Source of the DNA: Actinomycetes bacterium
GTDB lineage: Bacteria > Actinomycetota > Acidimicrobiia > Acidimicrobiales > Acidimicrobiaceae
Reading direction: 5' to 3'
DNA length: 64,000 nt
Assembly (NCBI GenBank): GCA_021799035.1
Contig: JAJZBG010000008.1
Coordinates: forward strand, 20,013 to 84,012
The position numbers were made by a program, and so were the translations under genes. Within the stretch, counting starts at the first letter, position 1; every line of letters starts with the position of its first letter. The notes under the pieces were generated by a model. It was not told where the DNA came from, searched no databases, and saw only the letters and a list, made by a program, of their open reading frames with translations. Shown one piece after another: positions 52,615 through 62,261 of this stretch.

Positions 52615-55086
52615 ATGCGAGTTCCCTATTCATGGTTGTGTGACTTTGTCACGCTCCAATCACTTGAAGCTGATGGAGCCAGTTCCGTTCCGAGTCCTGA
52701 GCTCGTTCAGCGCCTGACGGATTCGTTCAACGATCTCGGCCTCGTAGTCGAAGGGGTTGAATGGGTTGGGACAGGCCTTGAAGAGGTTGTTGTCTCAGAG
52801 GTGCTTGAAATTCACCCAATAGAGGGTGCGGACAAGATCAGGCGGATCATCGTTCAGGCTGATGAAGATGAGCCGCTTCAAATAGTCTGCGGTGCGTTCA
52901 ACTTCCAAGTCGGAGACAAGGTTCCGCTGGCAAAGTTGGGGGCAGTATTGCCCGGTGACTTCGCAATCTCCAAAAGAAAGATGCGTGGGATCGACTCATT
53001 TGGCATGCTTTGCTCAGCAATAGAGCTGGGGCTTGGAAGCGACAAGAGCGGTCTGATGATTCTTCCTAAGGAGGCGGTCGTTGGGTCTAGCATTTCGGAT
53101 GCACTCGGCATAGTGCGCGACGTGGTGTTTGATCTTGCGATAGAAAACAACCGTCCTGATGCCAATTGCATAATAGGTGTTGCCCGTGACCTTGCAGCCT
53201 GGCTGAAGATTCCGTTCACTCAGCCCAAGGCTCCCGTTCCCATGAGCAAGACTCCTGGTGAATCTACCAGGCTCTCCGGCGTGGAGGTCCATTGTCTCGA
53301 CCATTGCGATCGCCTCATTGTGGCACTTTACGACTCCGCAGATCCTGCCCCCACACCTACATACATAACGAACAGGCTTATTCTGGCCGGAATGAGGCCT
53401 GTTTCGCCGATTGTTGATATCTCAAATTATCTAATGCTTGAGCTAGGTCAACCGAGCCATCCCTACGATGCGAATGCGCTCGCTGGTGGAATCATCTCTG
53501 TTCGTCTTGCGGGACGCGGCGAGTCGCTCGTCACGCTCGACGGTGTTGTGCGGACTCTCGGTCTTCCCGATGCTCGCGGACGTGAGTCGACGGATGTTCT
53601 AATTGTTGACGGAGAGGGCAATCCTGTTGGGCTTGCTGGGATCATGGGCGGGAAGGAAACGGAGATCAGGGAAGATATCAAGAACCTGCTTGTGGAGCTT
53701 GCTCACTTCAAGCCGATGACCATTGCTCGGACATCGAAGAGGCTCGGCCTGCGCTCCGAAGCATCCGCCAGATTCGAGCGGGGAGTCGACCCGAAGATCA
53801 TGGATGTCGCGCTGGCGCGTTTCAGCGACTTGCTAGGCCAGGTGCCAAGCGAAGTAGTTGAGGTGGTTGCATCGGGAGCCACTCAGACTTGGGCAATTGA
53901 TCTGCGTGTTTCGCGCGTCAATCAAATTCTAGGGACCGAGCTCAAAGCAGATGAGATAGCTTCCCACATTGTGCCCATTGGGTTTGGGGTCGAGAAAATA
54001 GATGCCGAAAATCTGCGGATTACGGTTCCCACGAATAGGCCTGATGTCGAGCGGGAGATTGACGTGATCGAAGAGGTGGCGCGTCAGTATGGGTACAGGC
54101 GGATTGAGAAGCTTCGCCCGTATTCAAAGACCGCGGGCTCTTTGAAAGCTTCCCAGAAGATTCGCAGGCAGATCGGGCTCCTGGCAGTTGGAATGGGATT
54201 TTACGAGGCTTGGAGTGCGACGCTTCTGGCACCCGGGGAACAAGAGCGTTTCGGTGACAGAGGGGCGTTTCTAGAAGTGGAGAATCCATTGGCCCAGGAG
54301 GAGTCGGTGCTTCGAAGGTCGCTTCTGCCTGGGCTCGTCAGAGCTCTGCGTTTCAACCAGAACCGAAACGAGGAGGAGATCAGGTTATTCGAAGCGGGCA
54401 AAGTGTTTTCCGTCGTTGACGGAGAGATCAGCGAGACCGAACGAGTGGGTTTCCTTTTGGGACATGCGAACGACTCGGCAGCTTCCGCGATGGCGGTGTT
54501 TTCAAAGATCGCCGATTACTTCTCACTAGCTAAGATATCCGTCGTCAACTGCTATGACGTCGAATCCAAGCTGGATTTGTTTGGCGAGAATGCGCTTTCA
54601 GAGTCATGGCAGGGCCTGCACCCAACTAGAAGCGCTTACTTGGTAGCAAACGGCAGCATTCTCGGCCAGGTCGGTGAGATAGATAGGAAAGTGCTTTCGG
54701 CAAGCGGTGTTGAAAATGAACGTCAGGTTGGATACCTGGAGCTTGACTTCTACCGCTTGATAGCTTTGATCCAACCTCGCTCTGCGATGAAGCCCATTTC
54801 GCAATTTCCGACGGCATCGGTAGATCTGGCGTTTGAGGTTCCAAATCATGTAAGCGCTCGCGACGTGGAGTATGCTCTCGGCCATGAAGTCAGCGAGTAC
54901 GTCAGTTCAGCAACCTTGTTCGACGTTTTTAGAGGGGGAGGTGTGAAGCCGAGACACCGCTCTCTGGCATTCTCCGTGCGCCTGTCGGCACCGGACCGGA
55001 CTCTCTCCGAGCAAGATATCGGTTCAGTCCGATCGGAGTGCATAGCTGTTATAGAAAGTCGATTTGGCGCCAAGCTTCGGAGTTGA
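52615..55086 (+). CDS. pheT: Phenylalanyl-tRNA synthetase beta subunit
   Basis: This 823-residue subunit has the full bacterial layout: an EMAP-like tRNA-binding domain (about 45-160), a B3/B4 editing domain (about 220-390), B5 (about 415-480), a catalytic-like core (about 490-690) and the C-terminal FDX-ACB anticodon domain (about 730-823; FPTASVDLAFEVPNHVSARDVE). ATG at 52615 lies 20 bp after pheS. It is followed directly by the arg cluster. Confidence 0.96.
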   Translation: MRVPYSWLCDFVTLQSLEADGASSVPSPELVQRLTDSFNDLGLVVEGVEWVGTGLEEVVVSEVLEIHPIEGADKIRRIIVQADEDEPLQIVCGAFNFQVGDKVPLAKLGAVLPGDFAISKRKMRGIDSFGMLCSAIELGLGSDKSGLMILPKEAVVGSSISDALGIVRDVVFDLAIENNRPDANCIIGVARDLAAWLKIPFTQPKAPVPMSKTPGESTRLSGVEVHCLDHCDRLIVALYDSADPAPTPTYITNRLILAGMRPVSPIVDISNYLMLELGQPSHPYDANALAGGIISVRLAGRGESLVTLDGVVRTLGLPDARGRESTDVLIVDGEGNPVGLAGIMGGKETEIREDIKNLLVELAHFKPMTIARTSKRLGLRSEASARFERGVDPKIMDVALARFSDLLGQVPSEVVEVVASGATQTWAIDLRVSRVNQILGTELKADEIASHIVPIGFGVEKIDAENLRITVPTNRPDVEREIDVIEEVARQYGYRRIEKLRPYSKTAGSLKASQKIRRQIGLLAVGMGFYEAWSATLLAPGEQERFGDRGAFLEVENPLAQEESVLRRSLLPGLVRALRFNQNRNEEEIRLFEAGKVFSVVDGEISETERVGFLLGHANDSAASAMAVFSKIADYFSLAKISVVNCYDVESKLDLFGENALSESWQGLHPTRSAYLVANGSILGQVGEIDRKVLSASGVENERQVGYLELDFYRLIALIQPRSAMKPISQFPTASVDLAFEVPNHVSARDVEYALGHEVSEYVSSATLFDVFRGGGVKPRHRSLAFSVRLSAPDRTLSEQDIGSVRSECIAVIESRFGAKLRS

Positions 55087-55090
55087 ATGG

Positions 55091-55119
55091 TTGCATAATG
55101 ATGCAGAAGTGTGTATGAT
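55091..55119 (+). promoter_or_regulatory. argC promoter with overlapping ArgR-type palindrome
   Basis: A -35 TTGCAT (55091-55096), 17-nt spacer and -10 TATGAT (55114-55119) precede the argC ATG by 6 nt, predicting a leaderless transcript. TGCAT-AATG-ATGCA at 55092-55105 is a perfect 5-bp inverted repeat covering the -35, in keeping with ARG boxes recognised by ArgR, whose gene lies in the same cluster. Confidence 0.65.
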
Positions 55120-55125
55120 TCGTCT

Positions 55126-56193
55126 ATGAGATCAGTCGTGATTGGTGCCTCGGGATATACCGGAGCGGAACTTCTAAGGATACTTGCGTTTCACCCCGAA
55201 ATTGAGGTGGTGAGTTCGGCGGCAGCAAGTCACGCAGGACAGCGAATCGCGGAACTTTACCCCTCGCTGCTTCCGCGCTATGAAGGCGAAATCTTTTCCA
55301 ACGCTGAATCAATAATCGATGACATATCTACAGGGGCGAAAAACGTCGACATTGCATTTCTTGCCCTTCCTCATGGCACGAGTCAGTCTGTTGTCCCCCG
55401 GATCCTTGATAAAGTTGGGCTTGTCGTAGATCTTTCAGCTGATTTTCGCCTGAGCGATCCGAAGGTGTACAGGGAGTGGTATGGACATGATCATATCGCG
55501 CCCCAATTTCTGGAAAAGGCTGTATACGGGCTTCCAGAGCTGACGCGAGAAGAACTTAAGGGAGCGCGGCTCGTGGCGGCGGCCGGCTGTTATGTGACGT
55601 GTTCCACGCTTGCGTTGCATCCACTTGTTGCGGCCGGGCTCATAGAGCGTGAATCAATAATTGTCGATGCGGCCAGCGGGGTAAGCGGCGCAGGACGCTC
55701 GCTCAAGTCAAACTACCTATTCACTGAAGTAGAAGAGAATTTCTCTGCTTACGGTCTCAAGTACCACAGACATACTCCAGAGATTGAGCGGAACCTTGGT
55801 GCGCAAGTGCTCTTCACTCCGCACTTGCTTCCAGTGAACCGTGGCATTTTGGCCACCACCTATTCTCGCCCAACCGAGTACTTCAGAGACCAAATCATCG
55901 GGGGAGATGTCGACAAGCTCGGCTCTGAGTTGATTCTGGCGGAAATGACGAGGGCGTATGCTTCTGAGCCGTTCGTCTTCGCAACGGAATCTCCTCCGTC
56001 TGTCAAGGCTACGCTTGGCTCCAATAACGCTATGGTGTATGGGACCTACGACTCAAGAACGAAAACGGTTGTTACGGTTTCTGCGCTTGACAATCTCGTC
56101 AAAGGTGCCTCTGGCCAGGCCGTTCAGTGTGCCAACATCGCATTAGGGCTACCTGAGACGACAGGACTCGCCTCGCTTGGACTTCATCCATGA
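55126..56193 (+). CDS. argC: N-acetyl-gamma-glutamyl-phosphate reductase
   Basis: This 355-residue NADPH enzyme makes acetylglutamate semialdehyde. It shows the N-terminal SVVIGASGYTGAELLRIL, FLALPHGTSQ, the active-site Cys in VAAAGCYVTCSTLAL and the HTPEIERNLG region. ATG 55126 is preferred to a GTG five codons upstream because TATGAT is exactly 6 nt before it. It is the first gene of argCJBDFRGH. Confidence 0.96.
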   Translation: MRSVVIGASGYTGAELLRILAFHPEIEVVSSAAASHAGQRIAELYPSLLPRYEGEIFSNAESIIDDISTGAKNVDIAFLALPHGTSQSVVPRILDKVGLVVDLSADFRLSDPKVYREWYGHDHIAPQFLEKAVYGLPELTREELKGARLVAAAGCYVTCSTLALHPLVAAGLIERESIIVDAASGVSGAGRSLKSNYLFTEVEENFSAYGLKYHRHTPEIERNLGAQVLFTPHLLPVNRGILATTYSRPTEYFRDQIIGGDVDKLGSELILAEMTRAYASEPFVFATESPPSVKATLGSNNAMVYGTYDSRTKTVVTVSALDNLVKGASGQAVQCANIALGLPETTGLASLGLHP

Positions 56194-56209
56194 ATTTGAA
56201 AGGCTTCAA

Positions 56210-57379
56210 ATGAGTGTTCTTTTTGCCAAGGGCTTCCTTTCCGCAGGCTTTGCATCGGGCATCAAGGAAGCGGGCGGGCTTGACCTGTCGCTCGTTGCTG
56301 TAAACGGGCAATCTCCGGCAATCGCAGCGTCAACCTTTACACAAAATCTCGCGGCTGCAGCTCCTGTCCAGGTCTCCAAAGACCATATGAGCAAGTCATC
56401 CGGCAGGGTGAGCGCAGTGGTACTTTCGAGCGGGAATGCAAATGCAGCGACTGGGCAAAAAGGTCTTGAGGATGCCACGCTGATGTGCGATCTGGTTGCC
56501 TCGGGGTTGGGGATTAATGCGGATCAAGTCCTTGTCTGCTCAACCGGGCTGATTGGCATTCCAATGCCCACCGAAAAGCTGAAGTCTGGAATACCGAAGC
56601 TCGTCAAGCTCTTGGGAGATTCGCCATCACACGGCATGAACGCAGCTCGCGCAATCATGACTACAGATACGAAAGAGAAGCTCGTTGCACTTCAAGGTTC
56701 AAATTTCCGAGTGGGTGGAATGGCAAAAGGCGCTGCGATGCTCGCGCCGAACATGGCGACGATGCTTGCTGTTTTGACGACAGATGCGGCGATACCGGAG
56801 CAGCTGCTGCAATCGAGTTTGAGTAAAGCAGTGGAAAGTTCTTTCAACCGGCTAGTCATAGATGGTTGCACCTCGACAAATGACACCGTCATATGTCTGT
56901 CATCGAATATAAATCGAGATGTCGACCCCGAGGAATTCGCGTCCGTCTTGTCAAAGGCGTGCCGGTCGCTTGCTGTGCAGATGGCGATGGATGCTGAAGG
57001 GGCGACAAAATATGTGACCGTGAGAATTGCCGGAGCGGCCACCGATGAAGATGCGGACAAGGCCGCTCGAAAGGTAGCCGCATCTCAGTTGGTGCAGTGC
57101 TCGTTTTACGGTTCCGATCCTTATTGGGGTCGACTTGCTTCGGAAATTGGGAGCAGTGGCGTCCCATTCGATCTTGGCCGGCTAGAAGTTCGGTACGGAT
57201 CTGTGGTTGTTGCACGGGGAGGAGTCACGGCAGAGTTCGATTCTGAGGCGCTGAAGAGCTATATGACCGGACGTGAACTTGAAGTCGAATGTGATCTCGG
57301 GCTTGGCACCGGCGTCGCAGAAATTATTACAACGGATCTGTCTCCGGGGTACATCGCAGAAAATATGAGGACTTCTTGA
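56210..57379 (+). CDS. argJ: Bifunctional ornithine acetyltransferase / N-acetylglutamate synthase
   Basis: This 389-residue protein recycles the acetyl group from acetylornithine to glutamate and can prime the cycle. The self-cleavage site is in GGMAKGAAMLAPNMATMLAVL, between Ala and the nucleophilic Thr. It begins at ATG 56210, 6 nt after AAAGG; the frame is open 33 bp further up. The presence of ArgJ explains the absence of argA/argE here. Mono- or bifunctionality cannot be told from sequence alone. Confidence 0.95.
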   Translation: MSVLFAKGFLSAGFASGIKEAGGLDLSLVAVNGQSPAIAASTFTQNLAAAAPVQVSKDHMSKSSGRVSAVVLSSGNANAATGQKGLEDATLMCDLVASGLGINADQVLVCSTGLIGIPMPTEKLKSGIPKLVKLLGDSPSHGMNAARAIMTTDTKEKLVALQGSNFRVGGMAKGAAMLAPNMATMLAVLTTDAAIPEQLLQSSLSKAVESSFNRLVIDGCTSTNDTVICLSSNINRDVDPEEFASVLSKACRSLAVQMAMDAEGATKYVTVRIAGAATDEDADKAARKVAASQLVQCSFYGSDPYWGRLASEIGSSGVPFDLGRLEVRYGSVVVARGGVTAEFDSEALKSYMTGRELEVECDLGLGTGVAEIITTDLSPGYIAENMRTS

Positions 57380-58314
57380 TGGCAGATGGTGTTCAAACCT
57401 ACAGTTCAGACGAGCTGGAGGATGCTTGGCGAAAGAGCGAGGTGCTTGTAGAGGCGCTTCCATATATAAGAAGGTTCACCGGCAAGGTCGTTGTGGTGAA
57501 ATACGGTGGAAACGCGATTACGGATTCCACTTCCGGTGTTGACGAGAGCCTTTTGTCGTTTGCCAAGGATATAGTACTTATGCACTCCGTGGGAATCCTG
57601 CCGGTGATAGTGCACGGTGGCGGCCCACAGATAGGTGACTATTTGTCACGGCTCGGCAAGAGTTCAGAGTTTGTAGACGGCCTAAGGGTTACAGATGCTG
57701 AGACGCTCGAGATTGCCAGGATGGTGCTGGTGGGCAAGGTAAACCCGGAGATCGTCACCGCAATCAACTCCCTTGCCTCGATAGCTGTAGGGTTGTCTGG
57801 TTCGGATGCGGGGCTCATCCTGGCATCAGCCCACTCGAGTGAGCACGGTTTTGTTGGAAAAGTTGACTCTGTTAATCCCGCTATTATTGAGAAGCTTCTC
57901 GCCCAGGGCTTAGTGCCAGTCGTGGCCACCATCGGCGTGGACCTGAGTGGCCAGTCCTACAACATCAATGCGGACACGGTGGCGGGGGCGATAGCAGGTG
58001 CCATCAAGGCCGAGAAGCTGATTTACCTTACCAATGTTGAGGGAATTCGAATGGTGGCAAATGACTCCAGGACGCTGGTGCGTCAAGTTGACGTCGACGA
58101 TCTTTCTGGTCTTGTCGAGGAGGGCGTGGTCTCTGGAGGAATGATCCCCAAGGTTCTGTCCTGCATGAGTGCGATTGCCAGTGGAGCTAAATCCGCGCAC
58201 ATTCTCGATGGAACTAGAGATCATGCACTGCTGGTGGAGATATTCACCGATAAGGGCATTGGCACAATGATCAGGTCAAAGGATCTGGTTGAATCTGTTG
58301 GAGGGGTCGGGTAA
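57379..58314 (+). CDS. argB: Acetylglutamate kinase
   Basis: This 311-residue amino acid kinase phosphorylates N-acetylglutamate. The motifs are VVVVKYGGNAI, VIVHGGGPQIGDYL and NINADTVAGAIAGAIKAEKLIYLTNVEG. An N-terminal helix (about 10-30) is present, as in arginine-sensitive hexameric forms, so feedback inhibition is plausible. ATG 57379 overlaps the argJ TGA (TGATG) and has GAGGA 7 nt upstream. Confidence 0.96.
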   Translation: MADGVQTYSSDELEDAWRKSEVLVEALPYIRRFTGKVVVVKYGGNAITDSTSGVDESLLSFAKDIVLMHSVGILPVIVHGGGPQIGDYLSRLGKSSEFVDGLRVTDAETLEIARMVLVGKVNPEIVTAINSLASIAVGLSGSDAGLILASAHSSEHGFVGKVDSVNPAIIEKLLAQGLVPVVATIGVDLSGQSYNINADTVAGAIAGAIKAEKLIYLTNVEGIRMVANDSRTLVRQVDVDDLSGLVEEGVVSGGMIPKVLSCMSAIASGAKSAHILDGTRDHALLVEIFTDKGIGTMIRSKDLVESVGGVG

Positions 58315-59546
58315 TGGTGGATCAGGCCTTAGTTGATTTCTTTGACTCCCTTGAGGAGGCCGATTCGTTGGTGCTTTCCGATTCGTCTTTGATGAAGAAC
58401 TACGGCAAGCAGTCTGTATGTCTCGTGAGGGGAAGCGGGGTATGGGTTTACGATGCGGATGGCAACGCTTACCTGGATTTTCTTTCCGGAATAGCCGTTG
58501 CTTCCCTAGGGCACGCTCATCCGAAGGTGGCCGCAGCTGTGGCGGCGCAGGCCGAAAAGCTGGTACATGTGTCGAACATATTCGCAACAGAGGTCGGGCC
58601 GAAGGTGGCCGCGATGCTGAACCGTCTGATCTTGACCGGAATGCCAAACAAAGTGAACGGGCGGGTGTTTTTTGCGAACTCCGGGGCGGAGGTTAATGAG
58701 GCGGCCATAAAATTGGCACGGAAATACGGACTCGAGAGGGGACGATTTCATATAATCACTGCTTTGGGATCGTTCCATGGGCGCACCATGGGAGCTTTGA
58801 GCGCAACAGGCCAGAGGTCAAAGCAGGCGCCATTTGAGCCCCTGCTGCCAGGATTTTCGCATGTGAAATGGGATGACGTTGGCGCGATAGAAGACGAGAT
58901 AAACGATCACACTATCGCGATAATGCTTGAGCCAATACAAGGAGAGGGGGGGGTTGTAGATCCAAGTCCTGGTTACCTCCCAGCTGTGAGGGAGCTATGT
59001 GACAGGCGAGGCCTCTTGTTGATCATGGATGAGGTGCAAACGGGAATGGGCAGGACAGGCGCATGGTTCGGTTTCCAGCACCACGGCATTCTCCCTGATA
59101 TCGTCACCGTGGCCAAGGCTCTAGGGTCTGGAGTGCCAATAGGTGCGTGCTGGGCTAGAGAAGACGTTGCAGAGGCCTTTTCGGCTGGGGATCACGGCAC
59201 CACTTTTGGCGGTCAGCCACTTGCCGCCTCCGCAGCGCTGGCGACTATTCGAGAGATGATTCAGATAGATGCACCAGGCCGAGCTGCAGAACTTGGAAAG
59301 CTTTTCGACAAGAATCTCGAAGGCAAGCCAGGAATCAATCGCCTGTCGGGATCTGGGATGCTTCGCGGGGTTCAGCTTGTCGCGCCCGTTGCGAAAAGGG
59401 TGTCGGAGTTGTGCCTCGAAAGAGGCTTGATAGTGAATCCGATCGGCGATAACACCATCCGACTGGCTCCACCGATAATCGTTTCTGCGTCGCAGATAGA
59501 TCACGCCTGCGACATTCTGGTTGAGGCCATCGGAGAGATGCTGTGA
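58314..59546 (+). CDS. argD: Acetylornithine aminotransferase
   Basis: This 410-residue PLP enzyme of the class III aminotransferases transaminates acetylglutamate semialdehyde. Motifs are FLSGIAVASLGHAHPKV, FFANSGAEVNEAAIKLARKY, SFHGRTMGALSATG, IMDEVQTGMGRTG and the PLP Lys in VTVAKALGSGVPIGA. ATG 58314 shares a base with the argB TAA (TAATG), with GGAGGGG upstream. Confidence 0.96.
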   Translation: MVDQALVDFFDSLEEADSLVLSDSSLMKNYGKQSVCLVRGSGVWVYDADGNAYLDFLSGIAVASLGHAHPKVAAAVAAQAEKLVHVSNIFATEVGPKVAAMLNRLILTGMPNKVNGRVFFANSGAEVNEAAIKLARKYGLERGRFHIITALGSFHGRTMGALSATGQRSKQAPFEPLLPGFSHVKWDDVGAIEDEINDHTIAIMLEPIQGEGGVVDPSPGYLPAVRELCDRRGLLLIMDEVQTGMGRTGAWFGFQHHGILPDIVTVAKALGSGVPIGACWAREDVAEAFSAGDHGTTFGGQPLAASAALATIREMIQIDAPGRAAELGKLFDKNLEGKPGINRLSGSGMLRGVQLVAPVAKRVSELCLERGLIVNPIGDNTIRLAPPIIVSASQIDHACDILVEAIGEML

Positions 59547-60454
59547 AACATTTTCTTGAGATAGACGATCTCTCGAGGGAGGAGATACTGGAGGTCTTGG
59601 AGCTTTCCTCGGCAGCTTCTCCGCCGAAAGTGCTGTCCGATTCAACTGTCGGACTGGTGTTTGAAAAGCCCTCGCTTCGAACCAGAAATTCTTGCGAGTC
59701 AGCGGTATTTCAGCTGGGAGGCCTTCCGGTTTCCATGGTTGCCGGAGAGGTCGGGATAGACCAGCGAGAATCTGCTGAGGACGTGGCTAGAACGCTTGCA
59801 AGCTATCACCAGTACATTGGGGCAAGGGTTTTTGCGCACTCGACGCTTATCAGGATGGCGGCTGCTGTTGACTCGATTGGAGCTGACGCAGGGATCATAA
59901 ATCTGCTTTCAGATCGAGCGCACCCATGCCAGGCACTTGCCGATCTAGCGACGATCCGAAGCCACTTTGGATTGAAAGACGGTCTCAAGGTCGCCTTCAT
60001 AGGAGACTCGAACAATGTTGCCAGGTCGCTTTCAATAGGGTGTTTGACCATGGGTCTGGAGGTGTCAGTCGCTTCGCCCAAGAGGTATTGGTTTTCAGAA
60101 TCTGAAAGGCGCGCACTAAAGGAGATTGGCAACATAAGTTTTTCCTCTGATCCAGCGGAGGCGGCATCAGGTGCTGATGTCGTCTATACCGATGTTTGGA
60201 CATCTATGGGCCAGGAAGTCGAGCGAGAGGAGCGGCTCCAGGACTTCCATGGGTTCACCGTCGATGCAAATCTGATGGCATGTGCTGGAGATGATGCGAT
60301 CGTCATGCATTGCCTTCCTGCGCACGAAGGTGAGGAGATATCCAGGGATGTGCTCGAGTCGCCTGCGTCTGTGGTCTGGGAACAGGCGCAAAATCGAATG
60401 CACGTTATGAGGGGGCTTTTCTTGTTCATGAACGGAGTCAGGCCAAGGAGCTGA
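59543..60454 (+). CDS. argF: Ornithine carbamoyltransferase
   Basis: This 303-residue enzyme makes citrulline from ornithine and carbamoyl phosphate. The carbamoyl-phosphate motif is FEKPSLRTRNSCE (SLRTR, a common variant of STRTR), then HPCQALADLATI and the catalytic MHCLPAHEGEEI. GTG 59543 overlaps the argD stop as GTGA. Carbamoyl phosphate must come from carAB in the pyr operon. Confidence 0.95.
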   Translation: MKHFLEIDDLSREEILEVLELSSAASPPKVLSDSTVGLVFEKPSLRTRNSCESAVFQLGGLPVSMVAGEVGIDQRESAEDVARTLASYHQYIGARVFAHSTLIRMAAAVDSIGADAGIINLLSDRAHPCQALADLATIRSHFGLKDGLKVAFIGDSNNVARSLSIGCLTMGLEVSVASPKRYWFSESERRALKEIGNISFSSDPAEAASGADVVYTDVWTSMGQEVEREERLQDFHGFTVDANLMACAGDDAIVMHCLPAHEGEEISRDVLESPASVVWEQAQNRMHVMRGLFLFMNGVRPRS

Positions 60455-60456
60455 AG

Positions 60457-60918
60457 GTGGCAAAAAATCAGCGTCAACATCGAATCGGAAGGATATTGGA
60501 GAATAACGTCGTCACCTCGCAGGCCCAGCTTGTAGAGCTCTTAGCTGAGGAAGGGATCATGGCTACCCAGGCAACAGTCTCTCGAGATTTGGAGGAGCTC
60601 GGTGCTATAAAAGTGCGAGTTTCCGGAAGAGAAAGTGTTTATGCCGTGCCAGAGCTGCCGAAGGATCAGACCGCACCTGAAGAGCATCTGAGGCGGGTCA
60701 TGTCGGACTGGGTCGTAGAGGTAACCCATTCTTCAGTGATCGTTCTTTTGAGGACCCCGCCAGGTTGTGCCCACGTGGTAGCGTCTGCCCTGGATCGCTC
60801 TCAAATGAAGGAGATTCTCGGTACGGTGGCGGGTGACGATACTGTAATGGTGATTGCAAACGAGGATGCGGGTGGGGAAAGCGTCGCAAATGCGATGCGA
60901 CTTTTAGCTGGTCTTTAG
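60457..60918 (+). CDS. argR: Arginine repressor
   Basis: This 153-residue regulator has an N-terminal winged helix (RQHRIGRILENNVVTSQAQLVELL, QATVSRDLEELGAIKVRV) and a C-terminal arginine-binding hexamerisation domain (LLRTPPGCAHVVASALD, GTVAGDDTVMVI). It probably binds the palindrome at the argC promoter. GTG at 60457 has GGAG 6 nt upstream and begins 2 bp after the argF stop. Confidence 0.96.
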   Translation: MAKNQRQHRIGRILENNVVTSQAQLVELLAEEGIMATQATVSRDLEELGAIKVRVSGRESVYAVPELPKDQTAPEEHLRRVMSDWVVEVTHSSVIVLLRTPPGCAHVVASALDRSQMKEILGTVAGDDTVMVIANEDAGGESVANAMRLLAGL

Positions 60919-60989
60919 ATCCCGAGACTCCAGCAGAGATGTTTCAGAGTAGTCAAGTTTTTCATACATGAGCTAAATGGAGAAAGAAA

Positions 60990-62183
60990 ATGTCCAAGGG
61001 AAGGGTAGTGCTCGCATATTCTGGCGGGCTCGATACCTCGGTTTCGGTCAAATGGATTTCGGAGGTCCACGATCTCGAAGTGATCGCCCTGGCCGTGGAT
61101 GTAGGCCAGGGTGAGGATTTTGACCTCATCCGCAACCGAGCATTGGCAGCAGGCGCAGTGGAAGCCGAGGTTGTGGATGCTAAGGAGGAGTTTGCCCGCG
61201 ACTTCATTTTGCCCGCGCTTTACGCAAACGCTATGTACGAGAACAAATACCCTCTTGTCTCAGCTCTTTCTCGACCTGTGATAACAAAACATCTTGTTGA
61301 GGCATCTAAGCGTTACGGGGCGCAGACGGTGGCTCATGGGTGTACCGGCAAGGGAAATGATCAAGTGAGATTCGAGGTCTCGATCCGTGCTTTGCGGCCG
61401 GACCTGGACATACTTGCGCCCGTGCGCACCTGGGGTCTTTCTCGCGAAGACTCCATAGAGTATGCCGCTCGACACAACATTCCAATCATGGCCACGAAGG
61501 AGAAGGTCTACTCAATTGACCAGAATCTATGGGGTCGAGCAATCGAGGCTGGAGAGATGGAGGATCCCTGGGTTAAACCCCCCTCGGGTGTGTATCAGAC
61601 GACGGTCCAAACAGCTTCCGAGCCACAGACCGTTGTGATCTCTTTCAATTCGGGCATTCCCACAGCCATAAACGGGAAGGAGATGGGGCTTGTCCAGCTT
61701 ATTGCTGAGCTGACGCATCTTGTGGGATCGTATGGCTTTGGGCGAATTGACATGGTCGAGAACCGCCGGGTCGGAATCAAGTCTCGCGAAGTCTATGAGG
61801 CTCCGGCAGCACTCGCCCTCATCATGGCTCATTCGGATTTGGAAGATCTCACTCTTGAGCGGGACCTGTCTCACGAAAAGCTCAGGCTTGGACCGCGTTG
61901 GACGGAGCTCGTCTACGACGGTTTGTGGTACTCCCCCCTCAAGCAGGCGATAGATTCGTTCATGCTTTATACCCAGAAGTTCGTTACTGGAGACGTAAGG
62001 TTGTCCCTTGAACCTGGAAGGGTCATGGTCGAGGGACGTCGGTCCCCCGTAGGCCTTTACGAATACGAGCTGGCGACCTACGATCCGGCCGATGCGTTCA
62101 GACACCAGGATGCTGAAGGCTTCGTGAGATTGTGGGGCTTGGGGGTCCAGACTTGGTCACGGAAGCAGCTGAAATCAGACTAG
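60990..62183 (+). CDS. argG: Argininosuccinate synthase
   Basis: This 397-residue enzyme joins citrulline and aspartate with ATP. The PP-loop is VLAYSGGLDTSVSVKW at residues 6-21; AHGCTGKGNDQVRFEVSIRAL follows at about 115. ATG at 60990 has GGAG upstream. The 71-bp gap after argR contains TCAT-AC-ATGA near 60962-60971, which might be a weak ArgR half-site or a local promoter. Confidence 0.97.
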   Translation: MSKGRVVLAYSGGLDTSVSVKWISEVHDLEVIALAVDVGQGEDFDLIRNRALAAGAVEAEVVDAKEEFARDFILPALYANAMYENKYPLVSALSRPVITKHLVEASKRYGAQTVAHGCTGKGNDQVRFEVSIRALRPDLDILAPVRTWGLSREDSIEYAARHNIPIMATKEKVYSIDQNLWGRAIEAGEMEDPWVKPPSGVYQTTVQTASEPQTVVISFNSGIPTAINGKEMGLVQLIAELTHLVGSYGFGRIDMVENRRVGIKSREVYEAPAALALIMAHSDLEDLTLERDLSHEKLRLGPRWTELVYDGLWYSPLKQAIDSFMLYTQKFVTGDVRLSLEPGRVMVEGRRSPVGLYEYELATYDPADAFRHQDAEGFVRLWGLGVQTWSRKQLKSD

Positions 62184-62261
62184 GTTAAAAAGCCCTTGCC
62201 GGGCAGAGGCCGATGTCGGGATGGCGGCGAGATGTTTTTCAGATGTATTTAAGGTGGACAA

